Source: Arthrobacter sp. NEB 688
Lineage (GTDB): Bacteria > Actinomycetota > Actinomycetes > Actinomycetales > Dermatophilaceae
NCBI RefSeq assembly: GCF_013201035.1
Contig: NZ_CP053707.1
Location: 310,001 to 374,000 of the forward strand
DNA: 64,000 bases
Reading direction: 5' to 3'
Position 1 is the first letter of the stretch. Each line of letters opens with the position of its first letter. Positions 41,708 to 52,870 of this stretch are shown here, one piece after another. The notes under the pieces are model-generated. The model did no database searches. It was given only the letters and a program-made list of their open reading frames with translations, and was not told the origin of the DNA. A program made the position numbers and the translations under genes.

Positions 41708-43006
41708 GTGACGCTGACCGACCGGAGCACGACGAGCACCCCGACGCAGGGCCTCGCCCCGCGCATCGAGGCCGCCCTGCGCCCCCTCCTCGCCGGGCCG
41801 CTGCCGGTCCGCCTGCGGGCCTGGGACGGCTCGGAGGCCGGCCCCGAGGGCGCGATGCTCGTCGAGCTGCGCTCGCCGCAGGCCCTGACCCGCCTCCTCT
41901 GGCACCCGGGCGAGCTCGGCGCCGCCCAGGCCTACGTCACGGGCGAGATCGAGGTCCACGGCGACATCGGTGACGCCCTCGACCTCGTCCGCGAGACCGT
42001 GGCCGCGCGCAACATCCCGCCGCTCACCCCGGCCCGGGTCGCGCGGATGCTCCCCGACCTCGTGCGCCTGGCCCGTGACACCGGCGCCCTCGCCCGCCCG
42101 CCGGCCCCGCCGGCGACGCAGGCCGTCATCAAGGGGCGGCTGCACTCGCTGGCCCGCGACCGCGCCTCGATCAGCCACCACTACGACCTCTCCAACGAGT
42201 TCTACGAGTTCCTCCTCGACCCGCACATGGCGTACTCGTCCGCGTTCTACGCCGACGGCCCGCAGATGCGCCTCGAGGACGCGCAGGCCGCCAAGCTCGA
42301 CCTCGTCTGCCGCAAGGTCGGCCTCCAGGAGGGCATGCGCTTCCTGGACGTCGGCTGCGGCTGGGGCTCGCTCTCGCTCTACGCGGCCGAGCACTTCGGG
42401 GCGCACGTCACCGGCGTCACCATCGCCGCCGAGCAGAAGGCGTTCATCGACGCCCGCATCCGCGAGCGCGGCCTGCAGGACCGGGTGCAGATCCGGCTCC
42501 AGGACTACCGCGAGGTCCACGACGGCCCGTACGACGCCGTCGCCTCCCTCGAGATGGGCGAGCACGTCGGCGAGAAGAACTACGACACCTACGCCGAGGT
42601 GCTCCACCGCAACGTCCGACCCGGCGGCTACGTCCTCGTGCAGCAGATGTCGCGCTTCCGCGGGCACCACCCCGGCGGCGGCCCGTTCATCGAGCAGTTC
42701 ATCGCCCCGGACATGACGATGCGCCCGGTCGGCGACACCCTGACCTTCCTCCAGGACGCCGGCTTCGAGGTCCGCGGCGTGCACGCGCTGCGCGAGCACT
42801 ACGTGTGGACCGTCGAGGCCTGGCACCGCACCCTCGAGGAGAACTGGGACCGCGCCGTCGAGCTCATCGGCGAGGAGGGCGCGCGGGTCTGGCGCCTCTA
42901 CCTCGTCGGGGGCGCGCAGGCGTTCCGCGACAACCGGATGGGCGTCGACCAGCTGCTGCTCCGTCGCACCGGCGGCCCGGCCGTCGTCTCGGACCCGGCC
43001 CGCTGA
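41708..43006 (+). CDS. Cyclopropane-fatty-acid-synthase-family methyltransferase (copy 2, UfaA1-like)
   Basis: A 432-residue SAM-dependent lipid methyltransferase. Its SAM loop is FLDVGCGWGSLS, and the active-site segment LEMGEHVGEKNYDTY retains the His of FEHVG enzymes. The pattern and the following DUF1295 gene recall M. tuberculosis ufaA1 (Rv0447c) and Rv0446c. GTG 41708 is chosen for AGGAG 5 nt upstream; an upstream in-frame GTG at 41633 overlaps litR as GTGA. Its stop shares one base with the DUF1295 start. Confidence 0.85.
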   Translation: MTLTDRSTTSTPTQGLAPRIEAALRPLLAGPLPVRLRAWDGSEAGPEGAMLVELRSPQALTRLLWHPGELGAAQAYVTGEIEVHGDIGDALDLVRETVAARNIPPLTPARVARMLPDLVRLARDTGALARPPAPPATQAVIKGRLHSLARDRASISHHYDLSNEFYEFLLDPHMAYSSAFYADGPQMRLEDAQAAKLDLVCRKVGLQEGMRFLDVGCGWGSLSLYAAEHFGAHVTGVTIAAEQKAFIDARIRERGLQDRVQIRLQDYREVHDGPYDAVASLEMGEHVGEKNYDTYAEVLHRNVRPGGYVLVQQMSRFRGHHPGGGPFIEQFIAPDMTMRPVGDTLTFLQDAGFEVRGVHALREHYVWTVEAWHRTLEENWDRAVELIGEEGARVWRLYLVGGAQAFRDNRMGVDQLLLRRTGGPAVVSDPAR

Positions 43007-43800
43007 TGGACGGCTTCTCCGGAGGCACGCTCGGCGTCGTCCTCGTCGCGTCCGCCCTCACCTCGCTCCTCGCCATGACCGTGACCGCGGTGTGGTCCAG
43101 GCGGGTGGGCCGGTACTCGGTCGTCGACGTCACGTGGGGCCTGGTCTTCGTCGCCATCGGCTGGGTCGCGTACCTGGCCGGCCAGCACTCGACCCGCTCG
43201 CTGCTGCTCGCCGTGCTCGTCACCCTCTGGGGCGGCCGGCTCGCGTGGCACATCCGCGGTCGGGCGCTCGGCCAGGGCGAGGACCCGCGCTACGCGAAGA
43301 TGCTGTCGGGCGTGCCCGAGGAGAAGCGGTTCCGCACCGCCCTGGTCAAGGTCTTCGGCACCCAGGGCGCCGCCGCGTGGTTCGTGTCGCTGCCGCTGCA
43401 GGTCGCCGCGGCGACGGACTCGGCCCTCGGCTGGGTCGCGGCCCTCGGCGTGGTCGTGTGGCTCGTCGGGGTGACCTTCGAGTCGGTCGGCGACGCCCAG
43501 CTCAAGGCGTTCAAGGCCGACCCCGCGAACAAGGGCAAGGTCATGGACCGGGGCCTGTGGGGCTGGACCCGCCACCCGAACTACTTCGGCGACTCCGCCG
43601 TGTGGTGGGGCATGTGGGTCGTCGCCGCCGAGGCCTGGCCGGGCGTCCTCACCGTGCTCTCGCCGGTGGTCATGACGTACTTCCTCGCCTTCGCGACGGG
43701 CGCTCGCCTGCTGGAGTCCGAGATGGCCAAGCGGCCCGGCTACCCCGAGTACCAGCAGCGCACGAGCATGTTCTTCCCGCTGCCGCCGAAGAAGCGCTGA
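43006..43800 (+). CDS. DUF1295 membrane protein (steroid 5-alpha-reductase-like)
   Basis: A 264-residue polytopic protein of the DUF1295/isoprenylcysteine-methyltransferase-like fold with about six to seven helices. The conserved C-terminal block is GLWGWTRHPNYFGDSAVWWGMW and PGYPEYQQRTSMFFP. It starts at TGATG with the methyltransferase stop, so the two are coupled. Paired with CFA-synthase-like enzymes in many actinobacteria (Rv0446c with Rv0447c), it may reduce or bind the modified acyl chain (inference). Confidence 0.8.
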   Translation: MDGFSGGTLGVVLVASALTSLLAMTVTAVWSRRVGRYSVVDVTWGLVFVAIGWVAYLAGQHSTRSLLLAVLVTLWGGRLAWHIRGRALGQGEDPRYAKMLSGVPEEKRFRTALVKVFGTQGAAAWFVSLPLQVAAATDSALGWVAALGVVVWLVGVTFESVGDAQLKAFKADPANKGKVMDRGLWGWTRHPNYFGDSAVWWGMWVVAAEAWPGVLTVLSPVVMTYFLAFATGARLLESEMAKRPGYPEYQQRTSMFFPLPPKKR

Positions 43801-43824
43801 GCCCCGGCCCTGCGCCGCCGCGGC

Positions 43825-47032
<3,208 letters not shown>

Positions 47033-47127
47033 GCCGGCGCGGTGGCGCGCGCCCATCCCTCGGACACCCGGCCACCGGTCGGGAGGGTGCGCACCACGCG
47101 GCCTCGCCCATGGGCGAAAATGACGGC

Positions 47128-48339
47128 ATGGCCTACGACGTCGAGCGGATCCGGTCCCACTTCCCCTCCCTCACCGAGGGAGCGGCCCACTTCGACGGCC
47201 CCGGCGGCAGCCAGGTGCCGGACGTGGTCGGCCGGGCCGTCGCCGACACGCTCACCTCGGCGATCTCCAACCGCGGCACCATCACCTCGTCCGAACGCCG
47301 GGCCGACGCCGTCGTCCTCGCCTACCGGCAGGCGATGGCCGACCTCCTCGGCGCCGACCCGCGCGGCATCGTCCACGGCCGCAGCGCGACGACGCTGACC
47401 TACGACCTGGCCCGGGCGATGGCCAAGACCTGGGGGCCCGGCGACGAGGTCGTCGTGACGCGCCTGGACCACGACTCCAACATCCGCCCGTGGGTCCAGG
47501 TCGCCGAGTCGGTCGGCGCGACCGTGCGCTGGGCCGACTTCGACCCGGAGTCCGGCGAGCTGCCGACGTCCGCCGTCGAGGCCGTGCTCAGCGAGCGCAC
47601 CCGCCTCGTCGCGACCACCGCGGCCGGCAACCTCATCGGCACCCGCCCCGACACCGCCGCGATCTCGGCGGCCGCGCACGCGGTCGGCGCCTTGCACTGG
47701 GTCGACGGCGTGCACGCCACGGCCCACGTCCCGGTCGACGTCGCCGCCCTCGGCGCCGACGTCTGGACCTGCTCGCCGTACAAGTTCCTCGGCCCCCACT
47801 GCGGCGTCCTCGCGGCCGACCCGGCGCTCCTCGAGACGCTGCACCCGGACAAGCTGCTGCCCTCGAGCGACGAGGTGCCCGAGCGCTTCGAGCTCGGCAC
47901 CCTCCCCTACGAGCTGCTCGCCGGCGCGACGGCGGCCGTCGACTTCCTCGCGGGGCTGGACGACCTCGACACCCCCGTGACCCCGGAGAACCGTCGGGCC
48001 CGGCTGCTCACGTCGATGGCCGCCCTCGAGAAGCACGAGGAGGGGCTGCTCGGCCGGCTGGAGCCGGCGCTGCGCGGCCGTCGCGGTGTGCAGGTGCGCT
48101 CGAACGCCGCCCGGCGCACCCCGACCCTGCTCTTCACGGTCACCGGCCGCGACCCCCAGGACGTCCGCCGCACCCTGGCCAGCCACGGCGTCAACGCCCC
48201 CGCGGGCAGCTTCTACGCGCTGGAGTGCAGCCGGCACCTCGGGCTCGGCGACGCGGGCGGCGTGCGGGTCGGCCTCGCGCCGTACACGAACCGCGAGGAC
48301 GTCGAGCGGCTGCTCGGCGCGCTCGACGACGTCTGCTGA
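47128..48339 (+). CDS. Cysteine-desulfurase-family PLP enzyme
   Basis: A 403-residue class V aminotransferase-fold enzyme. PLP lysine K219 is in CSPYKFLGPHCG, the cofactor-contact residues are TRLDHDSNIRPW and WVDGVHAT, and the C-terminal part reads TLLFTVTGRDPQDVRRTLASHGV. The subgroup ('cysteine desulfurase-like protein') is distinct from IscS/SufS, and its substrate is unknown. ATG 47128 fits the conserved N-terminus AYDVERIRSHFPSL; ATG 47110 would add six residues. Confidence 0.85.
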   Translation: MAYDVERIRSHFPSLTEGAAHFDGPGGSQVPDVVGRAVADTLTSAISNRGTITSSERRADAVVLAYRQAMADLLGADPRGIVHGRSATTLTYDLARAMAKTWGPGDEVVVTRLDHDSNIRPWVQVAESVGATVRWADFDPESGELPTSAVEAVLSERTRLVATTAAGNLIGTRPDTAAISAAAHAVGALHWVDGVHATAHVPVDVAALGADVWTCSPYKFLGPHCGVLAADPALLETLHPDKLLPSSDEVPERFELGTLPYELLAGATAAVDFLAGLDDLDTPVTPENRRARLLTSMAALEKHEEGLLGRLEPALRGRRGVQVRSNAARRTPTLLFTVTGRDPQDVRRTLASHGVNAPAGSFYALECSRHLGLGDAGGVRVGLAPYTNREDVERLLGALDDVC

Positions 48340-48405
48340 CGCCACGGGCGGACGGGGCCGTCGCGTCCCGTCCGCCGCTCCGGCGGCTGTGACAGCATCG
48401 ACGGC

Positions 48406-49461
48406 ATGGTCGCCCTGCTCGAGCCGCTGGAGGCTCCCGTCGACCCCGTCGACGCGCTGCGCCGCATCGCCTTCCTGCTCGAGCGCACCCGCGCCGGCAC
48501 CTACCGGGTCGAGGCGTTCCGCAACGCGGTGAAGCGGGTGCGCACGCTGGACGACGACGAGCTGCGCGAACGCGCCTCCGCCGGAACGCTGCAGGAGCTC
48601 GACGGAATCGGGAAGTCGACGGCGGGCGTCATCGCGGAGGCCGTCGCGGGCGAGGTGCCGTCGTACCTGGCGTCGCTCCAGGAGAAGTCCGGCGGCCCGC
48701 TCGTCGAGGGCGGCGACGAGCTCTACGGGCTGCTCCGCGGCGACTGCCACCTGCACTCCGACTGGAGCGACGGGGGCTCCCCCATCGACGAGATGGTGCT
48801 GACCGGCGTCGAGCTCGGCCACGAGTGGATGGTGCTGACCGACCACAGCCCGCAGCTGCGTGTCGCCAACGGGCTCACCGTCGAGCGGCTGCGCCAGCAG
48901 CTGAAGATCGTCGACGGCGTGAACCGTTCGCTCGCAGGGCAGTTCACGCTGCTCAAGGGCATCGAGGTCGACATCCTCGACGACGGCTCGCTCGACCAGA
49001 CCGACGAGATGCTCGGCCGCCTCGACCTCGTCACCGCGTCGGTCCACAGCAAGCTGCGGATGAACCACGACCCGATGACGCGGCGGATGGTGGCGGCGGT
49101 GTCGAACCCCCGGGTCAACGTGCTGGGGCACTGCACGGGGCGGCTCGTCACCGGCTCGCGCGGCACCCGGCCGCAGTCCGAGTTCGACGCGCGGGCGGTC
49201 TTCGAGGCCTGCGCCGAGCACGGCACCGCCGTCGAGATCAACAGCCGGCCGGAGCGCTGCGACCCGCCGGACGAGCTCGTGACCCTCGCGCTCGAGATCG
49301 GCTGCCTGTTCAGCATCGACTCCGACGCGCACGCGCCGGGGCAGCTCGACATGAAGGCGTACGGGTGCGAGCGGGCCGAGCGCCTCGGGGTGCCGGCCGA
49401 CCGCGTCGTCACGACGTGGGACGTCGAGCGGGTCCTGGAGTGGACGGGGGCCGGGCGGTGA
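48406..49461 (+). CDS. PHP-domain protein with helix-hairpin-helix, PolX-like without polymerase domain
   Basis: A 351-residue protein. The N-terminal 90 residues resemble the 8-kDa/HhH part of X-family polymerases (FRNAVKRVRTLD; LQELDGIGKSTAGVIAEA). The rest is a PHP phosphoesterase with the metal ligands DCHLHSDWSDG, LTDHS, GIEVDIL, ASVHS, LGHCTGRL and SIDSDAH. The central nucleotidyltransferase palm of bacterial PolX (usual length about 570) is missing. It may act in repair as a 3'-end processing nuclease or phosphatase (inference). GTGA overlap with the GntR-type gene. Confidence 0.85.
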   Translation: MVALLEPLEAPVDPVDALRRIAFLLERTRAGTYRVEAFRNAVKRVRTLDDDELRERASAGTLQELDGIGKSTAGVIAEAVAGEVPSYLASLQEKSGGPLVEGGDELYGLLRGDCHLHSDWSDGGSPIDEMVLTGVELGHEWMVLTDHSPQLRVANGLTVERLRQQLKIVDGVNRSLAGQFTLLKGIEVDILDDGSLDQTDEMLGRLDLVTASVHSKLRMNHDPMTRRMVAAVSNPRVNVLGHCTGRLVTGSRGTRPQSEFDARAVFEACAEHGTAVEINSRPERCDPPDELVTLALEIGCLFSIDSDAHAPGQLDMKAYGCERAERLGVPADRVVTTWDVERVLEWTGAGR

Positions 49462-49874
49462 GCGGGCGCGTCACCACCGCGCTCGGCGGCGTCCTGCGCG
49501 TCGAGCACGAGGGCGCGCGACCGCCGTTCGACCAGGTGCGGACCCAGCTGGCCGAGGCGGTCGGTGACGGGCGGCTGGCCGAGGGCACCCGACTGCCCAC
49601 CGTCCGCGGCCTCGCCGAGGAGCTCGGCCTCGCCGCCAACACCGTCGCCCGCGCCTACAAGGAGCTCGAGGCCGCGGGGCTCGTCGTCACGCGCGGCCGG
49701 CTCGGCACCGTCGTGGCCCCCGGTGCCGGCGGCGCCCCGAGCACCGGAGTCGTCGGCGGGGACCCCGGGATGCGGCTCGCCGCAGCCGACTTCGCCCGCG
49801 CGGCGAGGACAGCAGGACTCACCGACGAGGCGGCTCTGGCGCTCGTGCGGGACGCCCTCGGACACCGCCGCTGA
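49458..49874 (+). CDS. Short GntR-family regulator (YtrA-like)
   Basis: A 138-residue regulator with only the GntR winged helix (PPFDQVRTQLAEAVGDGRLAEGTRLPTVRGLAEELGLAANTVARAYKELE) and a short helical tail; this is the YtrA-type layout that usually controls a nearby transporter. Here it is coupled by GTGA to the PHP gene, with no transporter adjacent. Its target is not evident. Confidence 0.8.
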   Translation: MSGRVTTALGGVLRVEHEGARPPFDQVRTQLAEAVGDGRLAEGTRLPTVRGLAEELGLAANTVARAYKELEAAGLVVTRGRLGTVVAPGAGGAPSTGVVGGDPGMRLAAADFARAARTAGLTDEAALALVRDALGHRR

Positions 49875-49904
49875 GGCCCCCCGATCGTGTCCCCGGACCC
49901 CGTT

Positions 49905-49933
49905 TTGGTGGTCCCGAGAATCTCCCCTATGCT
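49905..49933 (+). promoter_or_regulatory. Promoter of the tRNA operon
   Basis: TTGGTG (49905-49910) and TATGCT (49928-49933) are separated by exactly 17 bp, 62 bp before the first tRNA gene: a good housekeeping-sigma promoter. Confidence 0.7.
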
Positions 49934-49995
49934 TTCGGAGTCCTCGACGGATCCGATCCCGGGTTGTGCGACGGAGAGGGTCCGACGAAGGTCGG

Positions 49996-50068
49996 GTCCC
50001 CATCGTCTAGCGGCCCAGGACCCCGCCCTTTCACGGCGGTAGCACGGGTTCGAATCCCGTTGGGGATA
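49996..50068 (+). tRNA. tRNA-Glu (TTC anticodon)
   Basis: Cloverleaf with acceptor GTCCCCA/TGGGGAT (closing G-U pair), anticodon loop containing TTC between CGCCC and GGCGG, T-arm ACGGGTTCGAATCCCGT and discriminator A. No CCA encoded. First of three tRNAs. Confidence 0.95.
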
Positions 50069-50086
50069 CGGTCTTGCACCAGCCAA

Positions 50087-50160
50087 GGCCCCGTAGCGCA
50101 GTTGGTTAGCGCGCCGCCCTGTCACGGCGGAGGTCGCGGGTTCGAGTCCCGTCGGGGTCG
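50087..50160 (+). tRNA. tRNA-Asp (GTC anticodon)
   Basis: Acceptor GGCCCCG/CGGGGTC, D-loop with AGTTGGTTA, anticodon GTC between CCGCCCT and ACGGCGG, T-arm GCGGGTTCGAGTCCCGT, discriminator G. No CCA encoded. Confidence 0.95.
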
Positions 50161-50174
50161 CTCCTTCACGAGAG

Positions 50175-50194
50175 GGGCCGGATACGTCCGGCCC
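50175..50194 (+). terminator. Hairpin between tRNA-Asp and tRNA-Phe
   Basis: GGGCCGGA-TACG-TCCGGCCC is an 8-bp perfect stem with a tetraloop followed by TTCC. It may be a processing or pausing signal rather than a full stop, since tRNA-Phe follows 15 bp later. Confidence 0.4.
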
Positions 50195-50209
50195 TTCCGT
50201 GCAGGTCCA

Positions 50210-50283
50210 GGCCAGGTAGCTCAGTTGGTACGAGCGTCCGACTGAAAATCGGAAGGTCGGCGGTTCGACCCCGCCCCTGGCCA
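50210..50283 (+). tRNA. tRNA-Phe (GAA anticodon)
   Basis: Acceptor GGCCAGG/CCTGGCC, D-arm AGCTCAGTTGGTACGAGC, anticodon GAA in ACTGAAAAT, T-arm GCGGTTCGACCCCGC, discriminator A followed by CC. Last of the cluster. Confidence 0.95.
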
Positions 50284-50290
50284 CCACCAC

Positions 50291-50325
50291 GAGCCGCAGT
50301 CCGCATGCCGGGCTGCGGCTCTTGT
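50291..50325 (+). terminator. Terminator of the tRNA operon
   Basis: GAGCCGCAG (50291-50299) pairs with CTGCGGCTC (50313-50321), then TTGTC. It lies 8 bp after tRNA-Phe and before the convergent SDR gene. Confidence 0.6.
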
Positions 50326-50358
50326 CGTCCCCGGCCTTGGCCGTCCCGGCCGACCGCC

Positions 50359-51216
50359 TCAGGCCAGCCAGGTCGACGTCGCGCCGAGCACCCGGCTGCC
50401 GTCGAGGTCGGCGAGCGAGAGGCCGACGAAGGCCGACGCCTGCTCGGTCGTCTGCCAGCGGAAGCGCGGTGCGTCCGTCGTCGCCGCCTCGACGATGACC
50501 TCCGCGGCCGACGCGGAGGTCTGCGCGTCGTCGAAGGCCCCCGCCGTGCGGCGCAGGTAGGCGGCCAGCAGCTCGGCGTAGGGGTCCTCGCCGCCGGTCC
50601 CTGCCGCACCGCCGCCCTCGCCGTCGGCCCGGTGGACGTTGCCCGTGAAGTCGCTCGCGACCGCGCCGGGCTCGACGATGCTCACCGTGACGCCGAACGG
50701 CGCGACGACGGGCGCGAGGGACTGCATCAGCCCCTCGACGGCGAACTTCGCCGCGCAGTAGGCGTCGGCGAACGGCTGGCCGACCGCGCCGCCGACGCTC
50801 GTGACCGTGACGACGCGCCCGCGCCCGGCGGCGCGCATCGAGGGCAGCACGAGGCGGGTCATCCGGGCCACGCCGAGGTAGTTGACGTCGAGCTGCTCCT
50901 GGAGCTGGGCGTCGGTCAGCTGCTCGAGGGTCGCGACGGCGCCGCGTCCGGCGTTGTTGACGAGGACGTCGACGCCCCCGTGGTCGGCGAGCACCCCCTC
51001 GACGGCGGCGCGGGCACCGCCGGCGTCGGTGACGTCGAGGGCCCGGACGTCGAGCTCGACCCCCGCCTCGTCGGCGGCCGCCCGCAGCCGGTCCGCGCGC
51101 CCGGTGTCGCGCATGGTCGCGACGACGGTGCGGCCGGCGCGAGCCAGCCCGACCGCGGTCGCCAGCCCCATCCCGCTCGACGTACCGGTGACCAGGGCGA
51201 CCTCACGACGCGACAT
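50359..51216 (-). CDS. Short-chain dehydrogenase/reductase
   Basis: A 285-residue classical SDR: cofactor motif TGTSSGMG (residues 10-17), NNAG, the catalytic Ser in VTVTSVGG, and Tyr-x3-Lys in AYCAAKFAVEG. The specific substrate is unknown. ATG 51216. It is divergent from the ribbon-helix-helix operon and convergent to the tRNA cluster. Confidence 0.9.
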   Translation of the reverse strand: MSRREVALVTGTSSGMGLATAVGLARAGRTVVATMRDTGRADRLRAAADEAGVELDVRALDVTDAGGARAAVEGVLADHGGVDVLVNNAGRGAVATLEQLTDAQLQEQLDVNYLGVARMTRLVLPSMRAAGRGRVVTVTSVGGAVGQPFADAYCAAKFAVEGLMQSLAPVVAPFGVTVSIVEPGAVASDFTGNVHRADGEGGGAAGTGGEDPYAELLAAYLRRTAGAFDDAQTSASAAEVIVEAATTDAPRFRWQTTEQASAFVGLSLADLDGSRVLGATSTWLA

Positions 51217-51323
51217 GGCCGGAGCGTAGACCCGCCGGACCTCCGGCGGCGAGGCCCGCCGATACCCCCCCCCCGGTCGCCGTCGGCTGACCGAGCGGGC
51301 CGGACACGTCCGGCACCCCGTTC

Positions 51324-51385
51324 GTGACGTCACTGCGGCGCCAATGCTCTTGCCAGTGACGTCACGATGGTGTCATAGTGGCGTC
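51324..51385 (+). promoter_or_regulatory. Promoter with paired operators of the RHH/DUF4097/ABC operon
   Basis: The palindrome GTGACGTCAC occurs twice, at 51324-51333 and 51356-51365, centres 32 bp (about three helical turns) apart. The second copy lies between a TTGCCA -35 (51350-51355) and a CATAGT -10 (51374-51379, 18-bp spacer). The transcription start would fall at about ATG 51386. Further half-sites (GTGTCA, GGCGTCA) follow. This geometry suits repression by a dimeric RHH protein such as the product of the first gene. Confidence 0.65.
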
Positions 51386-51892
51386 ATGGACCTCACGCCC
51401 TACGTCGCCCGCCTCCAGCGGGACCTCGTCACGACGGCTCGCACCGGCGGCCCCGAGGCGACCGGGCTCGCCGAGCTGCTGGCCGGTGGCCTCGAGCCCT
51501 CGGCCCGGATGCTCCTGCTCGACGCCGTCGTCGAGGCGGCAGCCGAGGTGACCGAGCGGATGGCCCCCGGATCGGTCGACGTGCGGCTGCGCGGACGGGA
51601 CGTCGACCTCGTCGTCACCCCGGCCACCCCGGACGCGGTGCCGGCCCCCGCGCCGCCGGCCGCCGAGCCGGAGGACGACGAGGCCGGCGGCACGGCCCGC
51701 CTCAGCCTCCGGCTGCCCGAGCGCCTGAAGCCCCGCGTCGAGGAGGCCGCCGACGCCGCCGGGATGTCGGTCAACGCCTGGCTCGTCCGCACGGTGGCCG
51801 CCGCGGTCACCGACCCGTCCTCCTCGCCGTCGGCGAGCCACCGGGCGCCGTCGGTCACGACCGGCCAGCGCCACACCGGCTGGGTGCGCTAG
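51386..51892 (+). CDS. Ribbon-helix-helix (HicB-C-like) DNA-binding protein
   Basis: A 168-residue protein. The C-terminal segment ARLSLRLPERLKPRVEEAADAAGMSVNAWLVRTVAAAV (split as strand, helix, helix at about 107-142) is the RHH fold seen in HicB-type antitoxins and Arc/CopG regulators. The N-terminal 80 residues form an acidic helical domain of unknown fold. No HicA-like toxin follows, so a stand-alone autoregulator is more likely. It heads an operon with DUF4097 and a drug-type ABC exporter and has two palindromes in its promoter. Confidence 0.75.
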   Translation: MDLTPYVARLQRDLVTTARTGGPEATGLAELLAGGLEPSARMLLLDAVVEAAAEVTERMAPGSVDVRLRGRDVDLVVTPATPDAVPAPAPPAAEPEDDEAGGTARLSLRLPERLKPRVEEAADAAGMSVNAWLVRTVAAAVTDPSSSPSASHRAPSVTTGQRHTGWVR

Positions 51893-51975
51893 CCCCCGCC
51901 CACGAGCCGCGGCATCACGCCCGGCCCCACCAGAACCCCACCGCCGCAACCCGACCCGCCACGGGAGGATCCGCC

Positions 51976-52827
51976 ATGCCCACCTTCAGCACCCCACGAC
52001 CCGTCACGCTGCACGTCGACGTCGCCGGCCTCGACCTGACCGTCCGGGCCACCGCCACGGACGAGACCGTGGTCGACGTCCGCCCGCACGACCCGCACCG
52101 TCGGGGCGACGTCGACCACGCGGCGGCCGTGGTCGTCGAGCACACGGACGGCCGCGTCGTCGTCCGCTCGCCCCGCTCCGTGACCGGCCGCCTGCGGGCG
52201 ATGGTCGGCACGGGCGACCGCGCCGACGTCGTCGTCGAGCTGCCCGAGGGCTCCGCTCTCGAGGTGCGCGGCTGGGGCGAGACCCGTGCCACCGGGATGC
52301 TCGGCGCGGTCGACGTCGACACCTCGATGGGCGACATCGCCATCGAGCGGGCCGCCGGCGTCCGCGGCCGCACCTCGATGGGCGACGTCCGCGTGGGCAC
52401 CGCCCGGGGACGGCTCGAGCTGCGGACGTCCGCGGGCAGCATCCGCATCGACGACGCCGGCGACGAGACGAGCGCACGCACGGCCGCCGGTGACGTCACC
52501 GTCGGCACGGGGCGCGGGCCACTGCACCTCTCGACGACCGCCGGCGACGTCCGCGTCGAGCGGGCCCAGCGGGGCGTCACCGCCAAGGCATCGGCCGGCG
52601 ACGTCCGGGTCGCGGCGGTGGACGGCGGCGCCGTGAGCATCGACAGCGCCTACGGGCGGGTCGAGGTCGGCGTCGCCGACGGCGTCGCCGCCTGGCTCGA
52701 CGTCGAGGCCCGGCACGGCACGGTCCGCAGCGACCTCGAGGCGAGCGCCCCGCCGGCCGACGGCGAGCCGAGCGTGGAGGTGCGCGTGCGCGCCGGCTAC
52801 GGCGACGTCGTCCTGCGCCGCGTCTGA
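51976..52827 (+). CDS. DUF4097 beta-helix protein
   Basis: A 283-residue protein with the repeating short beta units of DUF4097/adhesin-like families: recurring SMGDI, SMGDV, SAGSI, AAGDV, TAGDV and SAGDV turns about every 18-20 residues between residues 110 and 225. No signal peptide. GGGAGG precedes ATG 51976. Between an RHH regulator and an ABC exporter, it may sense envelope state or assist the exporter (inference). Confidence 0.8.
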   Translation: MPTFSTPRPVTLHVDVAGLDLTVRATATDETVVDVRPHDPHRRGDVDHAAAVVVEHTDGRVVVRSPRSVTGRLRAMVGTGDRADVVVELPEGSALEVRGWGETRATGMLGAVDVDTSMGDIAIERAAGVRGRTSMGDVRVGTARGRLELRTSAGSIRIDDAGDETSARTAAGDVTVGTGRGPLHLSTTAGDVRVERAQRGVTAKASAGDVRVAAVDGGAVSIDSAYGRVEVGVADGVAAWLDVEARHGTVRSDLEASAPPADGEPSVEVRVRAGYGDVVLRRV

Positions 52828-52870
52828 CCCCCCTCCCCCCGACCCGACCGACCCCGCGAAGGGACCCACG

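Noticed and set aside
51386-51892. HicAB toxin-antitoxin module
   Set aside because: No HicA-like small gene lies before or after the RHH gene; the neighbours are DUF4097 and an ABC exporter.
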